Origin: Bradyrhizobium erythrophlei
Lineage (GTDB): Bacteria; Pseudomonadota; Alphaproteobacteria; Rhizobiales; Xanthobacteraceae
Length of the DNA stretch: 64,000 nucleotides
Assembly: GCF_900129425.1 (NCBI RefSeq)
Contig: NZ_LT670817.1
Location: 2,170,001 to 2,234,000, forward strand
Reading direction: 5' to 3'
Below the pieces are notes generated by a model, which did no database searches, was not told where the DNA came from, and worked only from the letters and a program-made list of their open reading frames with translations. Below are positions 46,151 to 56,832 of this stretch, piece by piece. Positions within the stretch are counted from its first letter, which is position 1, and every line of letters begins with the position of its first letter. The position numbers were made by a program, and so were the translations under genes.

Positions 46151-46274
46151 AGCGATTGCGTCGATCCCTGCGGCGATTCCTTCCGACGCACCGCAAAAAC
46201 TGGCTGCCGTCCAAGCTGACACCGACCGGACGGCGGCCCTCATCGAGTTTCTCCGGATACAGGAGGCGGCGGCG

Positions 46275-47147
46275 ATGGCAACTCAGCAAACGCAGGTTCT
46301 CGGACGGGCCCTGCTGACGCCCGCTGTCGCATTGTTGTTCATCTGGATGATCGTCCCGCTGGCGATGACGATCTACTTTTCAACGCTTCATTACAGCCTG
46401 CTGGACCCGGACACGGAGAGCTTCGTCGGGCTGGAGAATTTTCGATATTTTCTGACCGATCCCGCCTTTCTGACGTCGCTGCGGAACACGCTGGTGCTGG
46501 TCGGTTCGGTCCTGGCGATGACGATCCTTCTCGGCACCCCGCTGGCGCTGCTTCTCGACCAGCCGGTGATCGGGCGCAGCATCGTCCGGTTGATGGTGAT
46601 AGCGCCGTTTTTCGTGATGCCGACCGTCAGCGCCCTGGTCTGGAAAAACCTCCTCATGCATCCGGTGTCGGGGCTGTTTGCCTGGGTCGCGAGGTTATTT
46701 GGCGCGACGCCGATCGATTGGTTCAACGATGCGCCGTTGCTGGCGGTGATCCTGATCGTCGCCTGGCAATGGCTGCCCTTTGCCACGCTCATCCTGCTCA
46801 CGGCGCTGCAATCCCAGGACGAGGAGCAGAAGGAAGCAGCCGAGATGGACGGCGCGAGCGCCCTTTCGACGTTCATCTACCTCACGCTGCCGCACCTCGC
46901 GCGGCCGATCACGGTGGTCATCCTGATTGAAACGATATTCCTGCTGACCGTGTTCGCCGAGATCTTCGTGACGACCGGCGGCGGCCCGGGCCTGCAGACC
47001 ACCAATATCGCGTTCCTGATCTACTCGCAGGCGCTGATCCAGTTCGACGTCGGAAACGCTTCCGCCGGCGGACTGGTCGCGGTCGTGATCGCCAATATCG
47101 TGGCCTTCTTCCTGGTGCGGATCATCGGACGGAATCTGGAGGCGTAA
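46275..47147 (+). CDS. smoF: Polyol ABC transporter permease (SmoF-like)
   Basis: A 290-residue inner-membrane permease of the MalF/UgpA type. Several membrane helices and the EAA loop (EQKEAAEMDGASALSTFIYLTLPHLARPI) are visible. It follows the binding protein by 124 bases and precedes the second permease by three. Confidence 0.9.
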   Translation: MATQQTQVLGRALLTPAVALLFIWMIVPLAMTIYFSTLHYSLLDPDTESFVGLENFRYFLTDPAFLTSLRNTLVLVGSVLAMTILLGTPLALLLDQPVIGRSIVRLMVIAPFFVMPTVSALVWKNLLMHPVSGLFAWVARLFGATPIDWFNDAPLLAVILIVAWQWLPFATLILLTALQSQDEEQKEAAEMDGASALSTFIYLTLPHLARPITVVILIETIFLLTVFAEIFVTTGGGPGLQTTNIAFLIYSQALIQFDVGNASAGGLVAVVIANIVAFFLVRIIGRNLEA

Positions 47148-47150
47148 GCG

Positions 47151-47981
47151 ATGGCACGCAAGGTAACTTCAGAACGCGTGTGGGTATCGACCGTCGCGGC
47201 GTGGTTCTTCGGATTTTTGATTTTTCTGCCGATCCTGTGGATGTTCCTGACGAGCTTCAAGACTGAGCTTGAGGCGTTCGCCATGCCGCCCACGTTCCTG
47301 TTTTTCCACTGGACCACCGAGAACTATGCGACGGTGCAGGGCCGCAGCGACTACGTTCATCACGCGCTCAATTCGATCATCATTGCGGGCGGATCGACGC
47401 TGATCGCCATGCTCATCGCTGTTCCGGCGGCCTGGTCGATGGCGTTTGCGCCGACCAAGCGGACCAAGGATATGCTTCTCTGGATGCTCTCGACCAAGAT
47501 GATGCCGCCCGTCGGCGTGCTTGTTCCGATTTATCTGATCTACCGGGATTTCGGGCTGCTCGACACGCGCGCCGGTCTCATCCTGATCCTGTGCCTCGGC
47601 AATTTGCCGATCGTGATCTGGATGCTCTTCACTTATTTCAAGGAAATCCCGAAGGATATCCTCGAGGCGGCGCGGATGGACGGGGCGACCATCGGGCGCG
47701 AACTCGTCTATGTGCTGACGCCGATGGCCATTCCCGGCCTTGCCTCGACGCTTCTTCTCAACCTCATTCTGGCCTGGAACGAGGCATTCTGGACGCTGAA
47801 CCTTTCGACATCGGACGCAGCGCCGCTCACGGTGTTTATCGCATCCTATTCAAGTCCCGAGGGCCTGTTCTGGGCGAGGCTGTCGGCTGCGTCGACGCTC
47901 GCGATTGCCCCGATCATCATACTCGGATGGTTCAGCCAGCGGCAGCTGGTCCGCGGGCTGACGTTCGGCGCCGTCAAGTAG
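47151..47981 (+). CDS. smoG: Polyol ABC transporter permease (SmoG-like)
   Basis: A 276-residue MalG-type permease. The EAA loop is PKDILEAARMDGATIGRELVYVLTPMAIPG. LFFHWTTENYATVQG near the N-terminus is typical of the SmoG/MtlG group. It starts four bases after the previous gene and precedes the ATPase by 22. Confidence 0.9.
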   Translation: MARKVTSERVWVSTVAAWFFGFLIFLPILWMFLTSFKTELEAFAMPPTFLFFHWTTENYATVQGRSDYVHHALNSIIIAGGSTLIAMLIAVPAAWSMAFAPTKRTKDMLLWMLSTKMMPPVGVLVPIYLIYRDFGLLDTRAGLILILCLGNLPIVIWMLFTYFKEIPKDILEAARMDGATIGRELVYVLTPMAIPGLASTLLLNLILAWNEAFWTLNLSTSDAAPLTVFIASYSSPEGLFWARLSAASTLAIAPIIILGWFSQRQLVRGLTFGAVK

Positions 47982-48003
47982 GTCACGGAAAGGGCTAGAT
48001 ATC

Positions 48004-49008
<1,005 letters not shown>

Positions 49009-49077
49009 GCGATGGCCAGGCCTTCTGCCGGTGGTCGACCTGTAAATAGGAACAGGAAAGCAAGCAGGACAAGAGAG

Positions 49078-49851
49078 ATGTATCTGGAAAAATTCAAACT
49101 TGATGGCCGCACCGCTGTGGTCACGGGCGCCGGGCAGGGAATCGGGTTAGCATGCGCGGAGGCGCTCGCGGAGGCCGGGGCGAAAGTCATCATTGCCGAT
49201 CACGATCCGAAAGCGGCCGAGACCGGTTGCGCCAGGCTGAGGGCGGGCGGTTATTCTGCCGAAATCGCCATCATGGATGTGACGGATTCCGTGCGCGTCG
49301 CCGAAATTGCGGATCAACTCGCGGCACGGCACGGAAAGATCGATATCCTTGTCAATAATGCCGGTATCGCGCGAAGTGAAACACCGGCGGAAAAGGTCAC
49401 CGACGAACACTGGCTCAACGTCGTTGACGTCAACCTCAATGGCACCTTCTGGTGTTGCCGCGCCTTCGGCAAGCACATGCTGGACGCGAAGTCAGGTTCC
49501 ATCGTTAACATCGGCTCGATGTCCGGCTTCATCGTCAACAAACCGCAGGAACAATGCTACTACAACGCCTCGAAGGCCGCGGTGCACCACCTCACCAGGT
49601 CGCTCGCAGCCGAGTGGGGCGCCCGCGGCGTGCGCGTCAACGCCGTGGCGCCGACTTACATCACCACCCCGCTCAACGCATTCGTCAAGAGCAACAAGCA
49701 GATGTATGATGCCTGGATCGGCGGTACGCCGATGGCCCGGATGGGGGAGGTCGACGAAGTTGCATCCGTCGTCCTGTTTCTGGCATCTGATGCCGCAAGC
49801 CTGATGACCGGGAGTGTCGTTCTGGTCGATGGAGGCTATACGTGCTGGTAG
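49078..49851 (+). CDS. Short-chain polyol dehydrogenase
   Basis: A 257-residue NAD(P)-dependent short-chain dehydrogenase. The coenzyme motif is VVTGAGQGIG and the catalytic set is in NIGSMSG and YYNASKAAV; LVDGG closes the fold. ATG 49078 after AAGAGAG is chosen over the ATG at 49012. Position after the transporter and before two sugar kinases indicates that it oxidises the imported polyol (sorbitol, arabitol, ribitol or xylitol) to a ketose. Which polyol cannot be told by eye. Confidence 0.88.
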   Translation: MYLEKFKLDGRTAVVTGAGQGIGLACAEALAEAGAKVIIADHDPKAAETGCARLRAGGYSAEIAIMDVTDSVRVAEIADQLAARHGKIDILVNNAGIARSETPAEKVTDEHWLNVVDVNLNGTFWCCRAFGKHMLDAKSGSIVNIGSMSGFIVNKPQEQCYYNASKAAVHHLTRSLAAEWGARGVRVNAVAPTYITTPLNAFVKSNKQMYDAWIGGTPMARMGEVDEVASVVLFLASDAASLMTGSVVLVDGGYTCW

Positions 49852-49879
49852 GCTCGCGCGGACCTTGAACGGAATTGGA

Positions 49880-51517
49880 ATGAGGCAGGCCTTCATCGGT
49901 GTCGACGTTGGAACATCGAGCGCGCGCGCCGGCGTGTTCGACGAAAACGGGACCCTGTTGGCGACAGCCAGGCATCCGATCACCGTTTGGCATGAAGCAG
50001 GCGGCGTCGTCGAACAGTCGTCGTCCGAAATTTGGGCAGCCTGCGCCGCCGCTGTCCGAACCGCTGTCGTGGAGGCGGCAATTGCGCCTTCGGCCGTCAA
50101 GGGCCTGGGTTTCGATGCCACTTGTTCGCTCGTGGTGCTCGACGGCGCCGCCAATCCGCTGACGGTCAGTTCGTCGGGCGACGACCGACGAAATGTCATC
50201 GTCTGGATGGACCATCGCGCGCTGGCTGAAGCCCGTCTGGTCAATGATACGCATGACGACGTACTGCGCTATGTCGGCGGCTCGATCTCGCCCGAGATGG
50301 AAATTCCCAAGCTTCTTTGGCTGAAGCGGCATCTGCCGTCGACGTATCGATCGGCGGGTCACTTCTTCGATCTCGCCGACTATTTGTCGTTTCGCGCGAC
50401 CGGATCGACAACACGTTCAATCTGCACGCTTGCCTGCAAATGGAATTTTCTGGCCCACGAACTCCGCTGGAGCGGCAGCTATTTCGAGCGCGTCGGTCTC
50501 GGAGATCTCGCCTCGGATAATTACGCGAAAATCGGAAAGGAGATCGTTCCGCCCGGGACGCCGCTGGGTGCCGGCCTGACCGAATCTGCCGCGCGCGATT
50601 TCGGCCTGCACGCGGGGACGCCGGTCGGCGCGTCGTTGATCGACGCCCATGCCGGGGGCGTTGGTACGATCGGAGGCCGCGAGAAATCAGGTCGGTCGGT
50701 CGATGTGTGCCGTCGTCTGGCCTACATCATGGGAACCTCCGCCTGTATCATGGCGACAACATCCGAACCCTGCTTCGTCCCGGGCGTCTGGGGCCCGTAC
50801 TATTCGGGAATGGTTCCTGGATTCTGGCTCAACGAGGGCGGTCAGTCTGCCGCGGGCGCGGCCATCGATCATCTCATAAGGTCACACCCGGCCTATAGCG
50901 AGGCCGTCGGGACGGCGCATGCCGGCGGTACGGAAATTCTGGAATTTCTCGAGCGGCGCATTCTCTCGCGCTCGCAAAATCCGGGCGAGGCGGCTTTGCT
51001 TGCCCGCGACATCCATGTTCTACCCGAGTTTCTCGGCAACCGTTCGCCGTTCGCCGATCCGGATTCGCGGGCGATCGTCGCAGGAATGGATCTCGACGTC
51101 GACATCGGCTCGATGGAGCGGCTGTTCGTGGCGGGACTGTGCGGCCTCGCCTACGGCCTTGCGGATGTCGTCGATGCCTTTCGTTCGCACGGTGTCGACA
51201 GCGACCTGATGGTGATCGGCGGCGGTGCCGGTCGGAGTTCGCTTGTCCGCCAGATCATGGCGGATACCACGGGGCTGACCGTCGCGCTTCCAGAGACGCA
51301 GGAACCGGTGCTGCTCGGAGCGGCCATGCTGGGCGCCGTCGCGGGCGGATCTTGCGGATCGATCAGCAAGGCGATGACCTCGATGTCGGCGATTGGCTGG
51401 TTGAGCGAACCGACGACGTCGGGGATGGCCGACTTCCACCGGTCGAAGCGGCGGGTCCATGGATTGATGCGAAAAATGGACCGGGAAAGTCGCGACGCGA
51501 TGCGTGGATCGAATTAA
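49880..51517 (+). CDS. FGGY pentulose kinase, ribulokinase type
   Basis: A 545-residue carbohydrate kinase. FIGVDVGTSSARAGVFDENG opens the first actin-like domain, with GLGFDATCSLVVLD and VIVWMDHRA. The second domain has HAGGVGTIGG, GTSACIMATT and LMVIGGGAGRSSLVRQIMADTTG. This pattern fits the D-ribulokinase/YpCarbK group of FGGY kinases. It would phosphorylate the ketopentose made by the dehydrogenase. It overlaps no gene; the next start is 30 bases downstream. Confidence 0.87.
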   Translation: MRQAFIGVDVGTSSARAGVFDENGTLLATARHPITVWHEAGGVVEQSSSEIWAACAAAVRTAVVEAAIAPSAVKGLGFDATCSLVVLDGAANPLTVSSSGDDRRNVIVWMDHRALAEARLVNDTHDDVLRYVGGSISPEMEIPKLLWLKRHLPSTYRSAGHFFDLADYLSFRATGSTTRSICTLACKWNFLAHELRWSGSYFERVGLGDLASDNYAKIGKEIVPPGTPLGAGLTESAARDFGLHAGTPVGASLIDAHAGGVGTIGGREKSGRSVDVCRRLAYIMGTSACIMATTSEPCFVPGVWGPYYSGMVPGFWLNEGGQSAAGAAIDHLIRSHPAYSEAVGTAHAGGTEILEFLERRILSRSQNPGEAALLARDIHVLPEFLGNRSPFADPDSRAIVAGMDLDVDIGSMERLFVAGLCGLAYGLADVVDAFRSHGVDSDLMVIGGGAGRSSLVRQIMADTTGLTVALPETQEPVLLGAAMLGAVAGGSCGSISKAMTSMSAIGWLSEPTTSGMADFHRSKRRVHGLMRKMDRESRDAMRGSN

Positions 51518-51546
51518 TCGCAGATCCTGGTACGAGTACCCAGAAA

Positions 51547-52500
51547 ATGCTGCTGAGTTGCGGAGACGCCTTAATCGATTTCCTGCCCGTCAAATCCGTG
51601 GACGGGCGCGACGCCTTGGTCCCGGTGGTCGGCGGTGCTTGCCTCAATATCGCGGTCGGCATGGCGCGTCTTGGCGCGCCGACAGGGTTCGTGGGTGGCA
51701 TCTCGACCGATCTGTTCGGTCGCATGATCGTCGACCACGCTCTCGCCTCCCAGGTTGAACTTCGCCATGCGACGCGCAGCGATCACCAGACTACGCTGGC
51801 GTTCGTGCGTACCGTCGCCGGCGAGCCCCAATACGCCTTCTATGACGAGCAGACCGCGTCGCGAAACTGGACCTATCGGCGCGGCTCCATTCCCTTCGGC
51901 GAAATCGAAGCAATCCATGTCGGATCGACGACGCTCGCCGGCGACGACGGGGCGGCCCAGGCGCTTGCCATGGTCGAGGATGCGCGCGGATCAGTCACCA
52001 TCTCCTTTGATCCGAATTGCAGGCCCAATCTGGTCAAGCACAAGGCTCGCTACGTCGATCGGATGAATGCGTTTGCCGCGGCCGCCGGGATCGTGCGGAT
52101 GTCGGATGTCGACTTTGAATTTCTGTACGGCGGTAGCGATTATCCGGGAAGGGCCAAGTCGCTCATTGAGGAGGGTGCAAGCCTGGTCGTCGTGACGCGC
52201 GGAGTTCGAGGCGCACTGGCGTGGCATCGAGAAGCGGGGGCCGTGGAGGTCCAAGCGCCGGCGGTACGTGTTGTGGATACCGTCGGGGCTGGCGATAGTT
52301 TTCAAGCCGCCCTGCTGTTTGCTTTGCGCGCCATCGGTAGGATCGGACCGGAAGCGCTGGCGCGGATGAATTCCGAGGAGCTTGGTCGCACGCTGTCATT
52401 TGCAGCAAGCTGCGCGGCCTTCACATGCGGGCGCGCAGGTGCCGATCCTCCGCGACAATCTGACGTCGGCGCTGAATTGTCCCGACTTTTCGCACAATAG
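51547..52500 (+). CDS. PfkB-family fructokinase
   Basis: A 317-residue ribokinase-fold kinase. MLLSCGDALIDFLP and VVGGACLNIAVGMARLGAPTGFVGGISTDLFGRMI form the sugar-binding part, and VDTVGAGDSFQAALL carries the anion hole and catalytic Asp. Fructokinases of smo operons are of this type. Together with the pentulose kinase it suggests the operon handles both hexitols (via fructose) and pentitols. Confidence 0.88.
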   Translation: MLLSCGDALIDFLPVKSVDGRDALVPVVGGACLNIAVGMARLGAPTGFVGGISTDLFGRMIVDHALASQVELRHATRSDHQTTLAFVRTVAGEPQYAFYDEQTASRNWTYRRGSIPFGEIEAIHVGSTTLAGDDGAAQALAMVEDARGSVTISFDPNCRPNLVKHKARYVDRMNAFAAAAGIVRMSDVDFEFLYGGSDYPGRAKSLIEEGASLVVVTRGVRGALAWHREAGAVEVQAPAVRVVDTVGAGDSFQAALLFALRAIGRIGPEALARMNSEELGRTLSFAASCAAFTCGRAGADPPRQSDVGAELSRLFAQ

Positions 52501-52672
52501 CCCGGCGAAGCGCATCGTAACGCCGAAAATGACGTGTGCGGGCGGCAGTTTTGGGGGGATGACCACCTGTCCGAATACGAACGGGTCTGTTCGTGCAGTC
52601 GTGCATGGCCGGTATCGCGCACGACCCGGCGCCGGTGTGATAACAATCGAATCTCAATCACAGGAAGCTCAC

Positions 52673-53740
52673 ATGAAAGCCTGGCAGCTCGAACGGCTCG
52701 GCGGAGAACTCCGCTTCGCTGATGTGCGCGTGCCAGAGCCGCGGCCCGGCAGCGTGCTGGTGAGGATCGAGGCTTCATCTCTGATGTCCTATTTGAAGCC
52801 ATATGTGGAGGGCAAATTGCCGTTCTATGACCCGCCCCCGGGCCCGTTCACCATCGGGACCAATGGAGTGGGTGTCGTCGAGGCGGTTGGCCGCGATGTC
52901 TGGCATCTCAAGCCGGGGCAGCGCGTGGTGCTGTCATCGCACTTCGTTGCGCCGGAGAATGTCGACGACCCCGCGCAGATTCTCATCGGCCTGACGGCCG
53001 GCGCCGGCGCAGAGGCGGTCATGGCGGACTGGCCTGACGGAACCCTCGCTGAGTACGCGCTGATGCCTGTCGAAGCCGTCACACCTGTCGAGGGTCTGGA
53101 TCATATCGAGGCGGCACAGCTTGCGGCCATCGGGCGCTGCATCATCCCGTACGGCGGCCTGCTGCGAGGCCGGCTCGCCGCGGGTGAGACCCTGGTCGTG
53201 AACGGAGCCACGGGCGCCTACGGCACGGCGGCGGTATTGCTCGGGGTCGCCATGGGAGCCGCGCGCGTGATCGCCGCGGGCCGCAATTCGGCGGCGCTGG
53301 AGGCGGTGGCACGCGCAAGCGGCCCGCGGGTTTCGACCGTCACGCTGGCAGGCGATGTGCAAGCTGACGCCGGCGCGCTCCGCTCTGCCTCCGGCGGCGG
53401 TGCGCATATCGCATTCGATATGGTGGGGCAGGCGCGCGATCCCAACTCGACGCTGGCGGCACTTCACAGCCTGCGTCGCGGCGGCAGGCTGGTGCTGATG
53501 GGAAGCATGACGACGGAGCTGCCGATTCCCTACACCACCGTGATGATGAACAGTTGGGAGATCCTCGGCCAGTTCATGTACCCGGCCAGCGCGTATCGGC
53601 GGCTGCTCGATCTGTTGCGGTGCGGGCTGCTCGACATCAAACCTATTCGTCCGCGCGTGTACCCGCTGGCCGCATTGCCGGAAGCCATGGATGCCGCGGC
53701 CGAGGCAGGCAATCTCGAGTATATCGTCATGCGGCCCTAG
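52673..53740 (+). CDS. MDR-superfamily oxidoreductase
   Basis: A 355-residue medium-chain dehydrogenase/reductase. N-terminal GroES-like fold: MKAWQLERLGGELRFADVRVPEPRPGSVLVRIEA. Coenzyme motif: LVVNGATGAYGTAAVLLGVAMGA. The catalytic zinc Cys of classical alcohol dehydrogenases is not obvious (SLMSYLK in its place), so it may be a quinone-reductase-like zinc-free member. ATG 52673 follows AGGAAG. It stands alone between the polyol operon and the protease gene. Confidence 0.85.
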   Translation: MKAWQLERLGGELRFADVRVPEPRPGSVLVRIEASSLMSYLKPYVEGKLPFYDPPPGPFTIGTNGVGVVEAVGRDVWHLKPGQRVVLSSHFVAPENVDDPAQILIGLTAGAGAEAVMADWPDGTLAEYALMPVEAVTPVEGLDHIEAAQLAAIGRCIIPYGGLLRGRLAAGETLVVNGATGAYGTAAVLLGVAMGAARVIAAGRNSAALEAVARASGPRVSTVTLAGDVQADAGALRSASGGGAHIAFDMVGQARDPNSTLAALHSLRRGGRLVLMGSMTTELPIPYTTVMMNSWEILGQFMYPASAYRRLLDLLRCGLLDIKPIRPRVYPLAALPEAMDAAAEAGNLEYIVMRP

Positions 53741-53876
53741 CGCTTCCTTGCCGGCCTCGGCAGCCGAAACGCCTGCGTTTTTCGCAAGCCTGGCAGCCAC
53801 TTGGCCGGTGACCGCCGTTTCGGGCTCTTGCGGGGGCCGAACGGGGTCACCATCTGGCATGCGAAGGAATTCCCCC

Positions 53877-54914
53877 ATGTTGAATTTGACCCACGAAACG
53901 TTCGATGAGGTCCCCTCATCGCAGACGGCTAAACCAACCGCCAGCAACGACGACGCCCTGCTCGACGCCTATTCCAATGCCGTGATCGGCGTGACAGAGC
54001 GGGTCGGACCCGCCGTGGTCCGCGTTGAAACGGGCTCGAAAGTGCGGGATGCACGCGAGCGCGGCGGCCTTGGCTCCGGAATCGTCATCTCTCCGGACGG
54101 GCTGGTCCTGACCAACAATCACGTGGTTGGGTCGTCGAAGCAGATCAGGCTGCGGGACAATGAGGGCATTGTCACCGACGCGCGGGTGCTCGGCGTCGAT
54201 CCCGACACCGATCTGGCACTGCTGCGTGCCGACGGCGTACGGGATCTGCGCTACGCCTCACTCGGCAATTCCAGGAGCTTGCGCCGCGGGCAGTTGGTGG
54301 TTGCGATCGGCAATCCCCTGGGCTTTGAGTCGACCGTGACGGCGGGCGTGGTGTCGGCGCTCGGCCGCTCGATCCGCTCGGTGAGCGGCCGGACCATCGA
54401 AGACGTCATTCAGACCGACGCCGCGCTCAATCCGGGCAACTCCGGCGGCCCCCTGGTGTCCTCTGGCGCCGAGGTGATTGGCATCAACACAGCGATCATC
54501 AGCGGCGCACAGGGTATTTGCTTCGCGGTCGCCAGCAACACCGCGCAGTTTGTTTTGTCGGAAATCATCCGGCATGGCTATGTCAGGCGCGCTTATATCG
54601 GCGTGTCCGGCCAGACTGCGCCAATCCCGAGACGGCATGCCGTGGTCGCGGGTGTCGAAAACAAGATGGGCGCCCTGCTGGCCCAGATCGAACCGGACGG
54701 TCCGGCGGCACGAGCCGGGTTATTGCCCGGCGACGTCGTGATCAAGCTCGACGGCGTTGATGTGAACGGCGTCGACGATCTGATCCGTGTGCTCGATCGC
54801 GACCGGATCGATCGCGCGCTTGAGATGGATGTACTGCGCATGGGCCGGTTGCGGGCCATCGACATTCACCCGATCGAACGCAAGCCATCGGCTCGGCAGG
54901 GTTCAGCCCCGTAG
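53877..54914 (+). CDS. Trypsin-like serine protease with PDZ domain
   Basis: An S1C (HtrA/Deg-type) protease of 345 residues. The catalytic triad is His82 (TNNHVV), Asp112 (DTDLALL) and Ser189 (NPGNSGGPL). A PDZ domain follows at about residues 250-335 (IEPDGPAARAGLLPGDVVIKLDGVDV). The start at 53877 has AAGGAA upstream. No signal peptide or membrane anchor is visible, which is unusual for the family and suggests a cytoplasmic enzyme unless the true start lies elsewhere. Confidence 0.88.
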   Translation: MLNLTHETFDEVPSSQTAKPTASNDDALLDAYSNAVIGVTERVGPAVVRVETGSKVRDARERGGLGSGIVISPDGLVLTNNHVVGSSKQIRLRDNEGIVTDARVLGVDPDTDLALLRADGVRDLRYASLGNSRSLRRGQLVVAIGNPLGFESTVTAGVVSALGRSIRSVSGRTIEDVIQTDAALNPGNSGGPLVSSGAEVIGINTAIISGAQGICFAVASNTAQFVLSEIIRHGYVRRAYIGVSGQTAPIPRRHAVVAGVENKMGALLAQIEPDGPAARAGLLPGDVVIKLDGVDVNGVDDLIRVLDRDRIDRALEMDVLRMGRLRAIDIHPIERKPSARQGSAP

Positions 54915-55108
54915 AGTTGCGGCTTGTGGTCGTGTTTGCGGCCCCGACCGTGCCCTGATGCCCTAAAAAAGCTGCGAAATCCCCGACAACGCGATCGAAA
55001 CAGTCGGTTCCAAACCGGTTCCCTTGCGATCACGCTGAAATCACGGTGCCGCGGGCAGATTCCCAGGTGGCGGGGTTGAGCGAGCATCTTCGACGCATCG
55101 GGGGGAAA

Positions 55109-55426
55109 ATGAGCGCGATCATTTACAACTTTGATCGCTCAACTGAGAGTAACTCGGTTGACGAAACCGAAAGACTTTTCTCGGCTTTGGGACGGTACAC
55201 AATCGCCGAACTTCTCGAATTGCTGTACGTCGGGGAGGAGCCGGGGTTCTTTGAACTGATGCGCGGGCTTTTTGGACTCTCCGATGAGAGCAGGCTGATC
55301 CTTCAAAAATTTCTTGCGGCTGCGCCCAGCCAGACAATCACTGTTGCGATCGATCCGGAGGGAAGGTGCGTGCTGACGCAAGGGACTTTCGAACGGGAAA
55401 AACCGATCAAGGGGATTGCACATTAG
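55109..55426 (+). CDS. Small hypothetical protein
   Basis: A 105-residue protein from an ATG with GGGGGGAAA directly upstream. Acidic and helical: VDETERLFSALGRYTIAELLELLYVGEEPGFFELMRGLFGLSDESRLILQKFL. It has no recognised domain and no signal peptide. It lies 54 bases before the XRE regulator gene and may be cotranscribed with it. Confidence 0.6.
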   Translation: MSAIIYNFDRSTESNSVDETERLFSALGRYTIAELLELLYVGEEPGFFELMRGLFGLSDESRLILQKFLAAAPSQTITVAIDPEGRCVLTQGTFEREKPIKGIAH

Positions 55427-55480
55427 CTCGGCCAACGCCTATAGTTGTGGTGAGGTCTGCCAGCAATTGGAGGTCTTGCC

Positions 55481-55933
55481 ATGTTGGCCAAAACGCCCGA
55501 CCCACTCGACCTTATGGTGGGCGCCAAAATTCGCATCTTTCGTACCCATTGCGGAATGAGCCAGGGTGACCTCGCCGGGAAAATCGGGGTCGCTTTTCAG
55601 CAAGTGCAGAAATACGAGAAGGGAATCAACCGGGTAGGCGCCAGCCGGCTATCGCGGATCGCTTCTGTGCTGGGCATTTCGATCGGCGAACTATTTGAAT
55701 CCTCCGAGGAAAAATCCGCCGGACCGAAATCGCCTTTTCGACTGCTTGCCGAGCGGGATGCATTGCGGGTTCTCACGGCTTTTGCGCGGACGACCGATCC
55801 CCGTGTGCGGCGTGCTATCGCCCGGCTGGTTAAAAGTGTCGCCGACCAACAGCCTCGAGTGAAATCTTCAATCCCGCGTCCCGCCGCCGCCAAACGTCGC
55901 GAGCGCCGGCGCCGAATTCAGCCGCGGGCATAG
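55481..55933 (+). CDS. XRE-family helix-turn-helix regulator
   Basis: A 150-residue DNA-binding protein. The Cro/C1-type domain is VGAKIRIFRTHCGMSQGDLAGKIGVAFQQVQKYEKGINRVGASRLSRIASVLGISIGELFE (residues 13-72). The C-terminal part ends in a very basic tail (AAKRRERRRR). This type is common in Rhizobiales. Its targets are unknown, but it borders the duplicated YcaO locus. Confidence 0.9.
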   Translation: MLAKTPDPLDLMVGAKIRIFRTHCGMSQGDLAGKIGVAFQQVQKYEKGINRVGASRLSRIASVLGISIGELFESSEEKSAGPKSPFRLLAERDALRVLTAFARTTDPRVRRAIARLVKSVADQQPRVKSSIPRPAAAKRRERRRRIQPRA

Positions 55934-55980
55934 ACCCGACGCAACCTGTGGCGGGCCGCGCCCGCATGCCGCGATGAGGG

Positions 55981-56529
55981 TCACCCGGCCGCACGAATGG
56001 CATGCTTTTCCTGCAACAAGGATTCCGAGATGAACTCGCCGATCCAGCTGCAGCGCTTCGCCTCGATGTGCCATGCCATCGCCTCCGTGGAGGAAGGCGC
56101 GGGATCGGGAACGTCCTTGCGTATCTCTCTGCCATCGAGCCACCCGCGGCTGTGCGAATAGCGGGCTTTGGCGACCAGGCTGATGGTCTCGCGCTGCTGC
56201 AGCAACGCGTATCCGTCTGCCGGAAAGAAAGTGCCGGCCAGCTCGATCTGAATGGGCAACTGGCGTACCAGCAAAAAAGTGCTGGCGACGTCCGTCTCCG
56301 ACACCAGCACGCCAAACAGGCTGTGGATGGGGGCAATGGCGTCAGGCGCCATCAGCCCACCGGGATCCAAAATCGCGCCAGCGGTCGCGATCGAAAGGTA
56401 CTCGCCGTCGGGTCCCCAGCGGCAGGCGATCAGCCATTCCCGGCTGTGGCTGCGGATAAGGGTCGGCTTAGCGTAATCCGACCGGGCAATATCGGCAGCC
56501 ATGGCGACGACAAAGGATCTCGCGAGCAT
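55981..56529 (-). CDS. Unknown protein, copy 1 of a tandem pair
   Basis: A 182-residue protein of no recognised family. It opens MLARSFVVAMAADIARSDYAKP and has WLIACRWGPDGEYLSIATAGAILDP, FLLVRQLP, GWLDGREIRKDVPDPAPSS and EAMAWHIEAKRCSWIGEFIS. There is no signal peptide. It is about five-sixths identical by eye to the protein at 56833-57387, and the flanking DNA is duplicated too, including the start of ycaO. It is transcribed away from the ycaO remnant, as copy 2 is from intact ycaO. Confidence 0.75.
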   Translation of the reverse strand: MLARSFVVAMAADIARSDYAKPTLIRSHSREWLIACRWGPDGEYLSIATAGAILDPGGLMAPDAIAPIHSLFGVLVSETDVASTFLLVRQLPIQIELAGTFFPADGYALLQQRETISLVAKARYSHSRGWLDGREIRKDVPDPAPSSTEAMAWHIEAKRCSWIGEFISESLLQEKHAIRAAG

Positions 56530-56616
56530 ATTTTCCTCCGAAGCAAGAATCCAAATGCCCCCGTTCGCCCGACTGTGTCCGTCAGGCGTGAGGCCACCGT
56601 GAACCGCAAGGGCGCG

Positions 56617-56718
56617 ATACCGAAGCCGCTGGCGCGTGCGGCTTCGTTGTTACGGGGTGAACGACCGGCAGACAGCGGTGATCGCCACGTCCGGCCTCTG
56701 CTGGAGGCGCCTGGCTAA
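56617..56718 (+). pseudogene. Remnant of a second ycaO 5' end
   Basis: The translation IPKPLARAASLLRGERPADSGDRHVRPLLEAPG aligns along its length with the first 33 residues of ycaO at 57469 (NLFARAALLLLGDD... ARLLLESLG). The ATG is replaced by ATA and the frame stops at TAA. The spacer to the divergent gene also matches (GGCGTGAGGCCA). The rest of this ycaO copy has been deleted. Confidence 0.75.
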
Positions 56719-56832
56719 TTTGGCGGTTTGTCTGGCATCAGATGAAGCCGCATCAATGACGTGCCGAAGCATCGTGCTGGACGCTGCATTTGTCGTCGCG
56801 GAAAACCCGGTGCACCGATGATTCCGCGATGG

